A DNA stretch of 64,000 nt. Source: Actinoplanes philippinensis. Its GTDB lineage: Bacteria; Actinomycetota; Actinomycetes; Mycobacteriales; Micromonosporaceae. The stretch covers positions 1 through 64,000 of the forward strand of contig NZ_FONV01000005.1 in assembly GCF_900113015.1 (NCBI RefSeq), in the 5' to 3' direction. Made by a program: the position numbers and the translations under genes. Below, in pieces: positions 27,704 to 41,739 of the stretch (position 1 is the first letter of the stretch; every line of letters starts with the position of its first letter). A model generated the notes under the pieces. That model was not told the DNA's origin, ran no database searches, and saw only the letters and a list, made by a program, of their open reading frames with translations.

Positions 27704-29095
27704 TCAGGTGGCCGCCACCGCGGCGGCGATTGCGGCGGTAATGCGAGCCACGTCGGCGTCGTCGGTGACGTACGGCGGCATGGTGTAGATCAGGTCCCGG
27801 AACGGCCGCAGCCAGACGCCCTCGGCGACCGCCGCGGCGGTCGCCTTGGCCATGTCCACCGGCCGGTCCATCTGGACGACACCGATGGCGCCGAGGACCC
27901 GCACGTCAGCGACCCCCGGCGCGTCGCGAAGCGGTTCCAGACCGCGTTCCAGTCCGGATTCGATCTTCGGTACGGCCGACGCCCACCCACCCCCACGCAA
28001 GAGGCCGAGAGAGGCCAGGGCGACCGAACAGGCCAGCGGGTTTCCCATGAACGTCGGGCCGTGCGCCAGCCCGCCCCCCTCCCCCGAGGAGATCGCCTCG
28101 GCCACCGCCCGCGTGCACAGGGTCGCCGCCAGGGTCAGATATCCGCCGGTCAGGGCCTTGCCCAGGCACAGGATGTCCGGGCTCACCCCGGCGTGGTCGG
28201 CGCCGAAGAACCGGCCCGTCCGGCCGAACCCGGTCGCGATCTCGTCGAAGATCAGGAAGATCCCGTGCGCGGCCGTCACCTCGCGGAGCACCCGCAGATA
28301 TCCCGGATGGTGGAACCGCATCCCGCCCGCGCCCTGCACGACCGGTTCGACGATCACCGCGGCGATCTCGTCCGCGTGACGCTCGATCGTGTCGGTGAGC
28401 CGGGCGGCGTAATCTTCGTCCCATTCCGCGGGCGGCGCGTCCGCGAAGACCTGGACCGGGAGCACCCCGGTCCACAGCGAGTGCATGCCGCCGACCGGGT
28501 CGCAGACGCTCATCGGGTGAAACGTGTCACCGTGATATCCGCCACGCCAGGTCGCCAGACGTCTCCGGCCGGGCCGCCCGAGCGCCCGCTGCGCCTGCAA
28601 CGCCATCTTGATCGCCACCTCGACACCGACCGAGCCGGAGTCGCAGAGGAAGACGTGCTCCAGCCCGGCGGGGGTGATCTCCACCAGCTCGGTGGCCAGG
28701 CGGATCGCCGGCTCGTGAGTGAGCCCGCCGAACATCACATGGCTCATCCGGCCGGCCTGCTCGGCCAGCGCCGCGTCCAGGACCGGGTGCCGGTATCCGT
28801 GGATCGCCGCCCACCAGGACGACATGCCGTCGACCAGTTCCCGGCCGTCGGCCAGGCGCAGCCGCACCCCCGCGGCGCTCTCCACCAGGTAGGGATCGGT
28901 GCGGCCGGGCATCGGGCCGTACGGATGCCAGACGTGCGCCCGGTCGAGCGCCAGCAGCGCCGCAGCGCCGCCGTCGCCGTCCGGTCCCGGGAGACCCGGC
29001 GCCGAGCCGGTCCCCGCCCCCGCGGAAGCCGGTGCCGGCCCCGCGGCGACGGAGGACGGGCCGAGCGCAACGCGGTCGCGCTCGGCCGCGCTCAT
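27704..29095 (-). CDS. bioA: Adenosylmethionine-8-amino-7-oxononanoate aminotransferase
   Basis: PLP-dependent biotin enzyme making 7,8-diaminopelargonate using SAM as amino donor. From ATG 29095 it is 463 residues. An Ala/Gly/Pro-rich N-terminus of about 40 residues precedes the core ([28 protein letters not shown]). [16 protein letters not shown] and the catalytic lysine in LGKALTGGY are intact. Its ATG overlaps the pyrD stop by 4 bases, so it is translated with pyrD although it serves a different pathway. Other biotin genes are absent here. Confidence 0.92.
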   Translation of the reverse strand: MSAAERDRVALGPSSVAAGPAPASAGAGTGSAPGLPGPDGDGGAAALLALDRAHVWHPYGPMPGRTDPYLVESAAGVRLRLADGRELVDGMSSWWAAIHGYRHPVLDAALAEQAGRMSHVMFGGLTHEPAIRLATELVEITPAGLEHVFLCDSGSVGVEVAIKMALQAQRALGRPGRRRLATWRGGYHGDTFHPMSVCDPVGGMHSLWTGVLPVQVFADAPPAEWDEDYAARLTDTIERHADEIAAVIVEPVVQGAGGMRFHHPGYLRVLREVTAAHGIFLIFDEIATGFGRTGRFFGADHAGVSPDILCLGKALTGGYLTLAATLCTRAVAEAISSGEGGGLAHGPTFMGNPLACSVALASLGLLRGGGWASAVPKIESGLERGLEPLRDAPGVADVRVLGAIGVVQMDRPVDMAKATAAAVAEGVWLRPFRDLIYTMPPYVTDDADVARITAAIAAAVAAT

Positions 29096-30120
29096 CGGGC
29101 CGCGGCCGCCCGTGACGGGCGGGCGCCGCGGGCGACCTCCAGAACCAGGTCCGGGCCCTTGTAGATGAACCCGGAGTAGAGCTGCACCAGAGCGGCGCCG
29201 GCGTCGAACATCCGGGACGCGTCGTCGGCCGACATGATCCCGCCCACCCCGATGATCGGCAGCCGGCCGCCGCTCTCGGTGTGCACGAACCGGACCACCT
29301 CGCGGGCCCGGGCGGTCAGCGGCGCCCCGGAGAGCCCGCCCGCCTCGCTCGCCAGGTGCCGGTCGGCCGCGGCGAGCCCGTCGCGGGACAGCGTCGTGTT
29401 GGTCGCGATGATCCCGGCCGCACCGTGGTCCAGGCAGACGTCCAGCAGCTCGGCGATGGCCGGCCGGGTCAGGTCCGGCGCGATCTTGACGAGCACCGGC
29501 ACCGGCCCGGCCAGCGCCTTGAGCAGCGCCGCGATCGCGTCCTTGTCCTGCAGGGTGCGCAGGCCCGGGGTGTTCGGGGAGGACACGTTGACGGCGATGT
29601 AGTCGGCGTACGGGTGCAACAGCCGGTACGACGTGAGGTAGTCCTCGACGGCGTCCTCCAGCGGCGTCACCTTCGACTTGCCGAGCGAGACTCCCAGCGG
29701 CACGTCGAGCGGGCCCAGCTCGGCCAGGCGGTCGGCCAGGGCGGCCGCGCCGGCGTTGTTGAAGCCCATCCGGTTGACGATGCCCTCGCTGGCCTTGGCC
29801 CGGAACAGGCGCGGCTTGTCGTTGCCCGGCTGCGGTTTCGCGGTGACCGTGCCGACCTCGACGAACCCGAAGCCGAGCGCCGGCCATGCGGGCAGCGCGA
29901 TCCCGTTCTTGTCGACGCCGGCGGCCAGGCCGACCCGGTTCGGGAAGCGGACGCCGAAGACCTCCACCGGAGCGGAGAAGCCGTACCAGCGGCGCATCGC
30001 GGCCAGCGCCGGGGCGGGCAGCTTCGCGAGCCGCTCCAGCGTCCACTCGTGGGCGTGCTCGGCGTCCCCGCCGCCCAGCCGGAACAGAGCCGGCCGGGCG
30101 ACGCTGGTGAACAGGCTCAC
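29092..30120 (-). CDS. pyrD: Dihydroorotate dehydrogenase (quinone), class 2
   Basis: Oxidises dihydroorotate to orotate, passing electrons to membrane quinone through FMN. From GTG 30120 (AGGAGGT ribosome-binding site) the protein is 342 residues. The N-terminal helical pair typical of class 2 membrane association is followed by the barrel with [21 protein letters not shown] and [11 protein letters not shown]. The upstream 37-residue extension is Arg/Cys-rich and overlaps carB, so it is rejected. Confidence 0.95.
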   Translation of the reverse strand: MSLFTSVARPALFRLGGGDAEHAHEWTLERLAKLPAPALAAMRRWYGFSAPVEVFGVRFPNRVGLAAGVDKNGIALPAWPALGFGFVEVGTVTAKPQPGNDKPRLFRAKASEGIVNRMGFNNAGAAALADRLAELGPLDVPLGVSLGKSKVTPLEDAVEDYLTSYRLLHPYADYIAVNVSSPNTPGLRTLQDKDAIAALLKALAGPVPVLVKIAPDLTRPAIAELLDVCLDHGAAGIIATNTTLSRDGLAAADRHLASEAGGLSGAPLTARAREVVRFVHTESGGRLPIIGVGGIMSADDASRMFDAGAALVQLYSGFIYKGPDLVLEVARGARPSRAAAAR

Positions 30121-30166
30121 CGGGACCTCCTGGTCACGTGCTGCCGATCGGGTCCGGTGCGGCCGG

Positions 30167-33481
<3,315 letters not shown>

Positions 33482-33486
33482 GTGGG

Positions 33487-34593
33487 TCAGCCCTTCTTTT
33501 CCACGAGCTCGACGAACCGGTCGAACAGGTAGTCGGCGTCGTGCGGGCCGGCAGCGGCCTCGGGGTGGTACTGGACGGTGAAAGCCGGGACCTCCAGGCC
33601 CCGCAGGCCCTCGACCACGTTGTCGTTCAGGCAGACGTGCGAGACCTCGACACCACCGAACTCGGTGTCGATGCGCTCGCCTACGGGTGCGTCCACGGCG
33701 AACCCGTGGTTGTGGCTGGTCACCTCGACCTTGCCGGTGGTCCTGTCGAGCACCGGCTGGTTGATGCCGCGGTGGCCGTACCCCAGCTTGTAGGTCCCGA
33801 AGCCGAGCGCGCGGCCCAGGATCTGGCTGCCGAAGCAGATGCCGAAGAGCGGCACCCGCCGGCGCATCACCTCGCGGGCGAGCGCGACCGGGCCGTCGGC
33901 GGTGGCCGGGTCGCCGGGGCCGGGCGAGAAGAACACCGCGTCCGGGCCGACCGCGAGCAGGTCCTCGATCGACGAGGAGGCCGGGAAGACGTGTGTGGTG
34001 ACGCCCCGCCCGGCCAGCCGGCGCGAGACGTTGCGCTTGATGCCGAGGTCGAGCGCGGCCACCGTGTAGCGGTGCTCGCCCTCGGCCTGGACGGTGTAGC
34101 GCTCGGGGGTGGTGACCTGGGCCGACAGGTCGGCGCCGAGCATCTGCGGCTGGGCCAGGACCCGCTGCTGCAGGGCGCGCACGTCGAGATCGACCGAGGA
34201 GATGCCGACCCGCATGGCGCCGCGCTCGCGCAGGTGGCGGGTGAGCGCGCGGGTGTCGACGCCGCTGATGCCGACGACGCCCTCGGCCTTGAGCCGGTCG
34301 CCGAGGTCACCGGTGGAGCGCCAGTTGGACGGGCGGCGGGCCGGGTCGCGGACCACGTAGCCGGACACCCAGATGCGGTCCGACTCGTCGTCCTCGTCGT
34401 TGACGCCGGTGTTGCCGATCTGCGGGGCGGTCTGCACCACGACCTGCCGGTGGAACGACGGGTCGGTCAGGACCTCCTGGTAGCCGGTCATGCCGGTGGT
34501 GAACACCGCCTCGCCGAACGTCTCGCCGACCGCGCCGTACGAGAATCCGTGGAACGTGCGCCCGTCCTCGAGCACGAGGATCGCCTTGCTCAT
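33487..34593 (-). CDS. carA: Carbamoyl-phosphate synthase small chain
   Basis: Glutamine amidotransferase subunit that feeds ammonia to CarB. From ATG 34593 the protein is 368 residues ([20 protein letters not shown]). The class I glutaminase has nucleophile Cys in [11 protein letters not shown] and the His/Glu pair in [11 protein letters not shown]. Its ATG overlaps the pyrC stop (ATGA), showing coupling. The long upstream frame is antisense-like composition and is rejected. Confidence 0.96.
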   Translation of the reverse strand: MSKAILVLEDGRTFHGFSYGAVGETFGEAVFTTGMTGYQEVLTDPSFHRQVVVQTAPQIGNTGVNDEDDESDRIWVSGYVVRDPARRPSNWRSTGDLGDRLKAEGVVGISGVDTRALTRHLRERGAMRVGISSVDLDVRALQQRVLAQPQMLGADLSAQVTTPERYTVQAEGEHRYTVAALDLGIKRNVSRRLAGRGVTTHVFPASSSIEDLLAVGPDAVFFSPGPGDPATADGPVALAREVMRRRVPLFGICFGSQILGRALGFGTYKLGYGHRGINQPVLDRTTGKVEVTSHNHGFAVDAPVGERIDTEFGGVEVSHVCLNDNVVEGLRGLEVPAFTVQYHPEAAAGPHDADYLFDRFVELVEKKG

Positions 34594-35852
34594 TTGACTG
34601 CCTTCCCGTCCAGAACCGTCGCCTCGCCCCGCAGGAAGGTCGCCACGATGCGACCGGGCAGGGTCATACCCGCGTACGGCGTGTTGCGGCTGCGGCTCGC
34701 CAGCTCCGACGGGTCGACGACCCGGCGCGCGGACGGGTCCACCAGCGTCAGGTTGGCCGGGGAGCCGGCGGTCAGGTCGCCGCCGTGCCCGGCCAGACCG
34801 GCGATCCGGGCCGGGGCCCGCGACATCCGGTCGGCGATCAGCTCCCACTGCGGGCCGAAGATGCTCAGCACGATCGGCAGCGCCGTCTCCAGGCCGAGCA
34901 TGCCGGGCCGGGCGTGCGACCACTCGCATTCCTTGTCCTGCACGGCGTGCGGGGCGTGATCGGTGGCGACCACGTCGATCACCCCGTCCAGCAGGGCCTG
35001 GCGCAGGGCGTCGACGTCACGGCGCGTACGCAGAGGGGGGTTGACCTTGTAGACCGGGTCGTAGCCGGCCGCCAGCTCGTCGGTGAGCAGCAGGTGGTGC
35101 GGGGTGACCTCGGCGGTCACGCGGACGCCGCGGGCCTTGGCCTGCCGCAGCACCTCGACCGAGCCGGCCGTGGAGACGTGGCAGACGTGCAGGCGGCTGC
35201 CGACGTGCTCGGCCAGCAGCACGTCGCGGGCGATGATCGCCTCCTCGGCGACCGCGGGCCAGCCGGTCAGCCCGAGCCGGGTGCTGACCTCGCCCTCGTG
35301 CATCTGCGCGCCCTCGGTGAGGCGGTGCTCCTCGGCGTGCTGGGCGATGACCCCGTCGAACGCCTTCACGTACTCCAGGGCGCGGCGCATCAGTTTCGGG
35401 TCGGCGACACAGAAGCCGTCGTCGGAGAAGATCCGCACGTTCGCCGCCGAGGTGGCCATCGCGCCGAGCTCGGCCATCTGCTTGCCGGCCAGGCCGACCG
35501 TGACCGCGCCGATCGGCTGCACGTCGACCAGCCCGGCCTCCCGGCCCAGGCGCCACACCTGCTCGACCACGCCGGCGGTGTCGGCGACCGGCGAGGTGTT
35601 CGCCATCGCGCAGACCGCCGTGTAGCCACCGAGGGCCGCGGCACGGGAGCCGGTCTCGACGGTCTCGGCGTCCTCCCGGCCGGGCTCACGCAGGTGGGTG
35701 TGCACGTCGACGAGGCCGGGCAGCGCCACCAGTCCCGTACCGTCGATGATCTCGGCGTCTTTATCCGCTTTGTCGGAAATGACGCCATCTTTAAGGAAAA
35801 GATCCGCCGGCGCAGCGCCGAGAATCGAGACGCCCTTGATCAGGTACGCCAT
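34590..35852 (-). CDS. pyrC: Dihydroorotase
   Basis: Cyclises carbamoyl aspartate to dihydroorotate. The 420-residue class I enzyme has the zinc motif [10 protein letters not shown] and the downstream metal and catalytic residues in [15 protein letters not shown] and [10 protein letters not shown] 35852 shares one base with the pyrB stop; a GTG one codon earlier is the alternative. GGGAGG precedes it. It is co-translated with pyrB and carA. Confidence 0.96.
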   Translation of the reverse strand: MAYLIKGVSILGAAPADLFLKDGVISDKADKDAEIIDGTGLVALPGLVDVHTHLREPGREDAETVETGSRAAALGGYTAVCAMANTSPVADTAGVVEQVWRLGREAGLVDVQPIGAVTVGLAGKQMAELGAMATSAANVRIFSDDGFCVADPKLMRRALEYVKAFDGVIAQHAEEHRLTEGAQMHEGEVSTRLGLTGWPAVAEEAIIARDVLLAEHVGSRLHVCHVSTAGSVEVLRQAKARGVRVTAEVTPHHLLLTDELAAGYDPVYKVNPPLRTRRDVDALRQALLDGVIDVVATDHAPHAVQDKECEWSHARPGMLGLETALPIVLSIFGPQWELIADRMSRAPARIAGLAGHGGDLTAGSPANLTLVDPSARRVVDPSELASRSRNTPYAGMTLPGRIVATFLRGEATVLDGKAVK

Positions 35853-36772
35853 CACTTGCCTCCCAGGAGCAGGTAGAGGACGGCCATCCGGACGCTGACG
35901 CCGTTGGCGACCTGTTCGACGATCGTGGAGCGGGGCGAGTCGGCCACCTCGGGCGCGATCTCCATCCCGCGGTTCATCGGGCCGGGGTGCATGACGATCG
36001 CGTGCTCCGGCAGCTTCTTCATCCGGGCCACGTCGAGCCCGTAACGGCGGCTGTACTCGCGCGCCGAGGGGAAATACGAATCCTGCATCCGCTCGGTCTG
36101 CACCCGCAGCATCATCACCACGTCGCTGTCCGGCAGCACCGCGTCCAGGTCGTAGGAGACCTGCGTCTTCTCGGCAAGCGCGGCGGCGACGTCGAGCGGG
36201 ATGAGCGTGGGCGGGCCGACCAGGGTGACCTGCGCGCCGAGCGTGGTGAGCAGCAGCACGTTCGACCGGGCGACCCGGCTGTGCAGCACGTCGCCCACGA
36301 TCGCCACCTTCAGGCCGTCGAGACGGCCGAGGCGGGACCTCATCGTGTACGCGTCGAGCAGCGCCTGGGTCGGGTGCTCGTGGGTGCCGTCGCCGGCGTT
36401 GACCACCGACCCGTCCACCCAGTTGGCCAGCCGGTGCGGGGCGCCGCTGGCCGAGTGGCGGATCACCACGGCGTCGGCCCCCATCGCCTGCAGGGTCAGC
36501 GCGGTGTCCTTGAGGCTCTCGCCCTTGGACACGCTGGAGCCCTTGGCGGAGAAGTTGATGACGTCGGCGGAGAGCCGCTTGGCCGCCGCCTCGAAGGAGA
36601 TCCGGGTCCGCGTCGAGTCCTCGTAGAACAGGTTGACCACGGTGCGGCCGCGCAGCGCGGGCAGTTTCTTCACCTCACGGCCGGAGAGCGCGGCCATCTC
36701 GGCGGCGGTGTCCAGGATCAGCGTGGCGGTGGGCGCGTCCAGGTCGGCGGCGGAGCGCAGGTGCTTGATCAC
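35852..36772 (-). CDS. pyrB: Aspartate carbamoyltransferase catalytic subunit
   Basis: Commits carbamoyl phosphate to pyrimidines. The 306 residues contain the carbamoyl-phosphate loop [13 protein letters not shown] and the aspartate-side [10 protein letters not shown] and [11 protein letters not shown] segments. GTG 36772 overlaps the pyrR stop in a GTGA. There is no pyrI-type regulatory subunit, as expected for actinobacteria. Confidence 0.97.
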   Translation of the reverse strand: MIKHLRSAADLDAPTATLILDTAAEMAALSGREVKKLPALRGRTVVNLFYEDSTRTRISFEAAAKRLSADVINFSAKGSSVSKGESLKDTALTLQAMGADAVVIRHSASGAPHRLANWVDGSVVNAGDGTHEHPTQALLDAYTMRSRLGRLDGLKVAIVGDVLHSRVARSNVLLLTTLGAQVTLVGPPTLIPLDVAAALAEKTQVSYDLDAVLPDSDVVMMLRVQTERMQDSYFPSAREYSRRYGLDVARMKKLPEHAIVMHPGPMNRGMEIAPEVADSPRSTIVEQVANGVSVRMAVLYLLLGGK

Positions 36773-37329
36773 GAGAGGCCTCCGAGCAGCTTGACCTCGT
36801 CGGCGCCGTCGGTCTCGGTGAGGGTCACCTTGACGCTCTCGCTGAGCGCGGTCGGGATGTTCTTGCCCACGTAGTCGGCGCGGATCGGCAACTGCCGGTG
36901 ACCGCGATCGACCAGGACCGCGAGCTGCACCGAGCTGGGCCGGCCGACGTCGTTGAGCGCGTCGAGCGCGGCGCGCACCGAGCGGCCGGAGAAGAGCACG
37001 TCGTCGACGAGGATGACCCGCAGCCCGTCGATCCCACCGGGCGGCAGCTCGGTGCGGCCGAGCGCGCGGGTGGCCTTGAGGCGCAGGTCGTCGCGGTAGA
37101 GCGTGATGTCGAGCGAGCCGACGGGGACCTCGACGCCCTCGAAGGCGTGAATCCGGGCGGCGAGGCGGTGGGCCAGCGGGACGCCCCGGGTCGGGATGCC
37201 GAGCAGCACGGTCCCGGTGGCGCCGGAGGTCTTCTCGAGAATCTGATGGGCGATCCGGTCGACGACCCGGTGCAGGTCGGACTCCGCCAAAATGATCTTG
37301 CTAGGTGCGTCTGCGCGTGGTTGTGCCAC
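36769..37329 (-). CDS. pyrR: Pyrimidine operon regulator / uracil phosphoribosyltransferase PyrR
   Basis: UMP-responsive RNA-binding regulator of pyr genes with phosphoribosyltransferase fold. From GTG 37329 (AAGGAGG ribosome-binding site 6 bases upstream) the protein is 186 residues. The PRPP loop is [21 protein letters not shown], and [14 protein letters not shown] is typical. As first gene of pyrRBC-carAB it could repress its own operon by binding leader RNA. I could not identify a consensus PyrR loop by eye. Confidence 0.95.
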   Translation of the reverse strand: MAQPRADAPSKIILAESDLHRVVDRIAHQILEKTSGATGTVLLGIPTRGVPLAHRLAARIHAFEGVEVPVGSLDITLYRDDLRLKATRALGRTELPPGGIDGLRVILVDDVLFSGRSVRAALDALNDVGRPSSVQLAVLVDRGHRQLPIRADYVGKNIPTALSESVKVTLTETDGADEVKLLGGLS

Positions 37330-37544
37330 GGCGGACCTCCTTCCCCGCCTCACGGGACGGGTCGTTAAAGGACGTCGGTACGGACCCTGATGAACACGGG
37401 CCCGATGGCTGACGCAACGTTACCAGTGCACGCGCCGTTGGCCATGGTGACGTGCCTGACTGGAGCAGAGCGGACAAATCACCTCGACTAGGGATACAGC
37501 CGGTTACTTTGGTGCGGCCCGCGCGACTCATCGGTAACCAACAC

Positions 37545-37573
37545 TTGACCGGCGGTCGCAAACTCCGTACCGT
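37545..37573 (+). promoter_or_regulatory. Predicted bldD promoter
   Basis: TTGACC (37545-37550) and TACCGT (37568-37573) are 17 bases apart and match the actinobacterial -35/-10 pattern (TTGAC, TANNNT). Transcription would begin near 37580, about 58 bases before the ATG. Confidence 0.6.
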
Positions 37574-37586
37574 CACGCAGCGTAGC
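37572..37586 (+). promoter_or_regulatory. BldD-box-like operator
   Basis: GTCACGCAGCGTAGC matches eight of nine fixed positions of the Streptomyces BldD consensus as I recall it (nTnACnC[A/T]GnGTnAn). It overlaps the -10 element and predicted start of the bldD promoter, fitting autoregulation. Confidence 0.5.
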
Positions 37587-37637
37587 GATCCGTGAGGAAA
37601 GAACCCTCCGGGCCAGCACAGTACCGGGAGTGTCCGT

Positions 37638-38126
37638 ATGCCGTCTGAGTACGCGAAGTCGCTGGGCGCCCGCCTGCGCTCCATCCGTCAGCAGCAGGGT
37701 CTGTCCCTGCAGGGTGTCGAGGAGAAGTCCAACGGCCGCTGGAAGGCGGTCGTGGTCGGCTCCTACGAGCGGGGCGACCGAGCCGTCACCGTGTCACGTC
37801 TGGCCGAACTGGCCGACTTCTACCGTGTGCCCGTCTCCGAGCTGCTGCCCGATGGCAGTGGCATCCGGCTCGAGGCCACCAACAAGATCGTCCTCGACCT
37901 CGAGAAGCTGTACGACACCACGGGTGAGGACCTCGCCTACGTGGCGCGGTACGCGCGGGCGATCCAGCAGCAGCGTGGCGACTACAACGGCCGGGTGCTG
38001 TCCATCCGCGCCGACGACCTGCGCGCCCTCGCCATCGTCTACGACATCTCGCCGTCCGGCCTCATCGAGCGCCTGACCGAGCAGGGTGTCCTGGTGGCGG
38101 ACCCGCGCGCGTTCTTCGCCAGCTGA
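37638..38126 (+). CDS. bldD: Developmental master regulator BldD
   Basis: 162-residue DNA-binding repressor that, dimerised by tetrameric cyclic di-GMP in Streptomyces, holds back sporulation genes. The N-terminal helix-turn-helix (SLGARLRSIRQQQGLSLQGV, about residues 8-70) and C-terminal domain are complete. The c-di-GMP signature is present as RGD (113-115) and RADD (124-127), separated by eight residues. GGGAG precedes ATG 37638. It is divergent from pyrR and followed by a terminator. Confidence 0.97.
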   Translation: MPSEYAKSLGARLRSIRQQQGLSLQGVEEKSNGRWKAVVVGSYERGDRAVTVSRLAELADFYRVPVSELLPDGSGIRLEATNKIVLDLEKLYDTTGEDLAYVARYARAIQQQRGDYNGRVLSIRADDLRALAIVYDISPSGLIERLTEQGVLVADPRAFFAS

Positions 38127-38183
38127 ACCGTTGAGCCGGCGGAACTGAACAAAATCAGCAACACCCTGTAGCGCCCCCCGTGA

Positions 38184-38212
38184 AGCCCGCGTCCGCCCGA
38201 CGCGGGCTTTCG
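38184..38212 (+). terminator. bldD rho-independent-like terminator
   Basis: A perfect 10-bp stem AGCCCGCGTC/GACGCGGGCT (38184-38193 with 38199-38208) with a 5-base loop, then TTTCGCCTTT, stands 58 bases past the bldD stop. Confidence 0.8.
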
Positions 38213-38267
38213 CCTTTCCGCCGCCGGTTGAACCACGGCGACGGCTCCGCTCGTACACCCGGGCATG

Positions 38268-38301
38268 AGAAAACGGCCCGCATCCGAGGATCCGGGCCGT
38301 T
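38268..38301 (-). terminator. nusB operon terminator
   Basis: AACGGCCCG/CGGGCCGTT (38272-38280 with 38293-38301) forms a 9-bp stem with a 12-base loop 11 bases beyond the nusB stop; the minus-strand RNA continues TTTTCTC. It ends the aroB-aroQ-efp-nusB transcript and faces the bldD terminator. Confidence 0.8.
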
Positions 38302-38312
38302 CCGTGACGCGC

Positions 38313-38747
38313 TCAGCGGGTGGCGAAGGCCGCGATCCGGTCCAGCAACCCGTTGAGGAAGCGGGGGCTGTCGTCGGTCGACATCTCCCTGGCCAGCTCG
38401 ACCGCCTCGGTGATCGCCACCGGATCGTCCACCTCCGGCTCGAAGAGCAGCTCGTAGACCGCGATCCGGGCCAGGTTGCGGTCGACCGTGGGCATCCGGT
38501 CGATCGTCCAGCCCTCGGCGTAACTGGCGATCAGCTCGTCGATCCGGTCGAGGTGCTTGGCCACACCCTCGATGAGCGTCTTCGAATACTCGAGGTGCTC
38601 GGGGTGTGGCTTCGCGATCCGGTCCAGGTACGTCAGGAGCACCTGGCTCGGCGGCAGGTCACGCAGGTCTGCCTCGAAGAGGACGTCCAGCGCACGCTTG
38701 CGTGCCTTGCGACGCGCGAGCCGCTCCTTCTTGGGACCTTCAGCCAT
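38313..38747 (-). CDS. nusB: Transcription antitermination factor NusB
   Basis: RNA-binding factor of the rRNA antitermination complex, acting with NusE (S10) on boxA. The 144 residues are all-helical, with RRKARKRALDVLFEADLR at the N-terminus and AVELAREMSTDDSPRFLNGL near the C-terminus, both family-typical. ATG 38747 shares a base with the efp stop, so efp and nusB are coupled. Confidence 0.95.
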   Translation of the reverse strand: MAEGPKKERLARRKARKRALDVLFEADLRDLPPSQVLLTYLDRIAKPHPEHLEYSKTLIEGVAKHLDRIDELIASYAEGWTIDRMPTVDRNLARIAVYELLFEPEVDDPVAITEAVELAREMSTDDSPRFLNGLLDRIAAFATR

Positions 38748-39304
38748 CAGCTGCGGCCGAGGTAGCGGCCGTCGCGGGTGTCGACCTTGATCTTCTCACC
38801 GGTGGTGATGAAGAGCGGAACCTGAACCGTGGCGCCGGTCTCGACGGTCGCCGGCTTGGTGCCACCGGTCGAGCGGTCGCCCTGCAGGCCCGGCTCGGTG
38901 TAGGTGACCTCGAGGAACACGCTGGTCGGCAGCTCGATGTAGAGCGGCACGCCCTCGTGCAGCGCGACGGTGGCCTCGGCCTCGGCGAGCAGGTAGTTGG
39001 CGTTGTCACCGACCGTGGCGCCGGGGACGTGGATCTGGTCGTAGGTGTCCAGGTCCATGAAGACGAAGTCCTCACCGTCCTGGTACAGGTACTGCATGGT
39101 GCGCTTGTCCACGGTCGCGGTCTCGACCTTGGTGCCCGCGTTGAAGGTCTTGTCCACCACCTTGCCGGACAGCACATGCTTCAGCGTGGTCCGCACGAAG
39201 GCCGGACCCTTACCCGGCTTGACGTGCTGGAACTCGACAACGCTCCACAGCTCCTTGTCGAGGTTGAGCACCAGGCCGTTCTTCAGGTCGTTGGTGGAAG
39301 CCAT
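38747..39304 (-). CDS. efp: Elongation factor P
   Basis: Rescues ribosomes stalled at polyproline. The 185 residues form three beta-barrel domains. The tip loop [17 protein letters not shown] carries the Lys that reaches the peptidyl-transferase centre. EF-P would be relevant here because several proteins in the window, notably the 1736-residue one, are very proline-rich. ATG 39304 is chosen over an extension ([13 protein letters not shown]) unlike the family. Confidence 0.97.
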   Translation of the reverse strand: MASTNDLKNGLVLNLDKELWSVVEFQHVKPGKGPAFVRTTLKHVLSGKVVDKTFNAGTKVETATVDKRTMQYLYQDGEDFVFMDLDTYDQIHVPGATVGDNANYLLAEAEATVALHEGVPLYIELPTSVFLEVTYTEPGLQGDRSTGGTKPATVETGATVQVPLFITTGEKIKVDTRDGRYLGRS

Positions 39305-39379
39305 TTCCTGCCTTGATCTTTGTACGATTCGGTGACCGAACCACTCTACCGGCGTCAACGTGGCCGGAGCGAATCGGGC

Positions 39380-40863
<1,484 letters not shown>

Positions 40864-40895
40864 CTACACCCTATGCGTACCGCCGCGAGCCCTCA

Positions 40896-40919
40896 TGGGG
40901 TTATATACAGATGACCCCA
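40896..40919. promoter_or_regulatory. Inverted repeat between aroB and the RHH/Clp-N gene
   Basis: TGGGGT and ACCCCA (40896-40901 with 40914-40919) flank an AT-rich TATATACAGATG centre, about 20 bases before the ATG. The AT-rich core may be a -10 element. The downstream protein has an RHH-like N-terminus and could bind it, but this is inference. Confidence 0.4.
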
Positions 40920-40938
40920 AGCGGGTTACACATGAGGC

Positions 40939-41661
40939 ATGCCGAAAATCAACGTGTACCTTCCCGACGACCTCGCCGAAGCGGTCCGCGAAACCGGCCT
41001 GCCCGTCTCGCCGATCTGCCAGCGCGCCCTGGAGCAGGCGGTCCGCCGCATCACCACGATCCGCCAGGCGGTCCTCACCGACATCGACCCGGCCTGGCTC
41101 GCCGAGCGCCTGCCCAGCTTCACCGCCCGCCTGGTCGGCGTCCTCAACCTGGCCACCGCCCGGGCCCGGGAGACCGGCGCCGCCGCGGTCACCACCGGCC
41201 ACCTGCTGCACGGCGTGCTCGCCGAGGGCAACAACCTGGCCCTGCAGATCCTCACCGCGATGGACGTCGCCCCCGGCTCGCTGACCGCCCCCGACACCCC
41301 GGAGCCGCCCGCCACCCCCGGCGCGCTGCGGTTCAGCGGCCCGGCCGCCGTCGCCCTGGAGCTCAGCGTCGGCGAGGCGATCGGCTTCGGCCACAACTAC
41401 GTCGGCTGCGAGCACCTGCTGATCGGCCTCGCCGCCGAGCCCGACGGCGCCGCCGGCGAGCTGCTCCGCTCCCGGGCCGTCGACGGCAAGGCCGCCCGCC
41501 GCACCGTCGCCGCCGCCATCGCCGGATACGCCCACCTGCGCGCCACCAGCCCCGACCAGACCGCGCCCCCCGCCCTGCTCAACGCCGTCCGCGCCGAGCT
41601 GGCTCCGCTCGTACGCCGCATCGAGGCCCTGGAGGGCCGCCTGCCCGATCCCGGCGTCTGA
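40939..41661 (+). CDS. RHH-like / Clp N-domain protein
   Basis: 240-residue protein joining two modules. Residues 1-40 (MPKINVYLPDDLAEAVRETG) read like a ribbon-helix-helix DNA-binding unit. From about 60 to 180 there are two Clp-N repeats like those that bring substrates to ClpC/ClpA (ATARARETGAAAVTTGHLLH and GEAIGFGHNYVGCEHLLIGL). There is no AAA ATPase part. A short coiled C-terminus follows (LAPLVRRIEALEGRL). It may link DNA binding with proteolysis; the function is unknown. It is divergent from aroB. Confidence 0.85.
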   Translation: MPKINVYLPDDLAEAVRETGLPVSPICQRALEQAVRRITTIRQAVLTDIDPAWLAERLPSFTARLVGVLNLATARARETGAAAVTTGHLLHGVLAEGNNLALQILTAMDVAPGSLTAPDTPEPPATPGALRFSGPAAVALELSVGEAIGFGHNYVGCEHLLIGLAAEPDGAAGELLRSRAVDGKAARRTVAAAIAGYAHLRATSPDQTAPPALLNAVRAELAPLVRRIEALEGRLPDPGV

Positions 41662-41739
41662 ACGGCATCACCCGAACCGCTGAGATTCCCGTTGCGGCCT
41701 TCCGATACTCTCGCTGACCGCAACGGGGGGAGCATGGCA

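Larger units (their letters stand above)
37330..37637. promoter_or_regulatory. Divergent pyrR-bldD control region
   Basis: 308 bases without a gene between divergent pyrR and bldD. The right part holds the bldD promoter and a BldD-like box. Several GTTAC/GGTAAC words occur in the left and middle part (about 37418, 37503 and 37533). The pyrR leader of over 50 bases includes CTTTAACGACCC and its ribosome-binding site. No pyrR -10/-35 pair is convincing. Confidence 0.55.

Noticed and set aside
29096-30046. Fusion of bioA with an upstream 317-residue frame
   Set aside because: The upstream part is a shifted reading of pyrD; bioA starts at ATG 29095 overlapping the pyrD stop.
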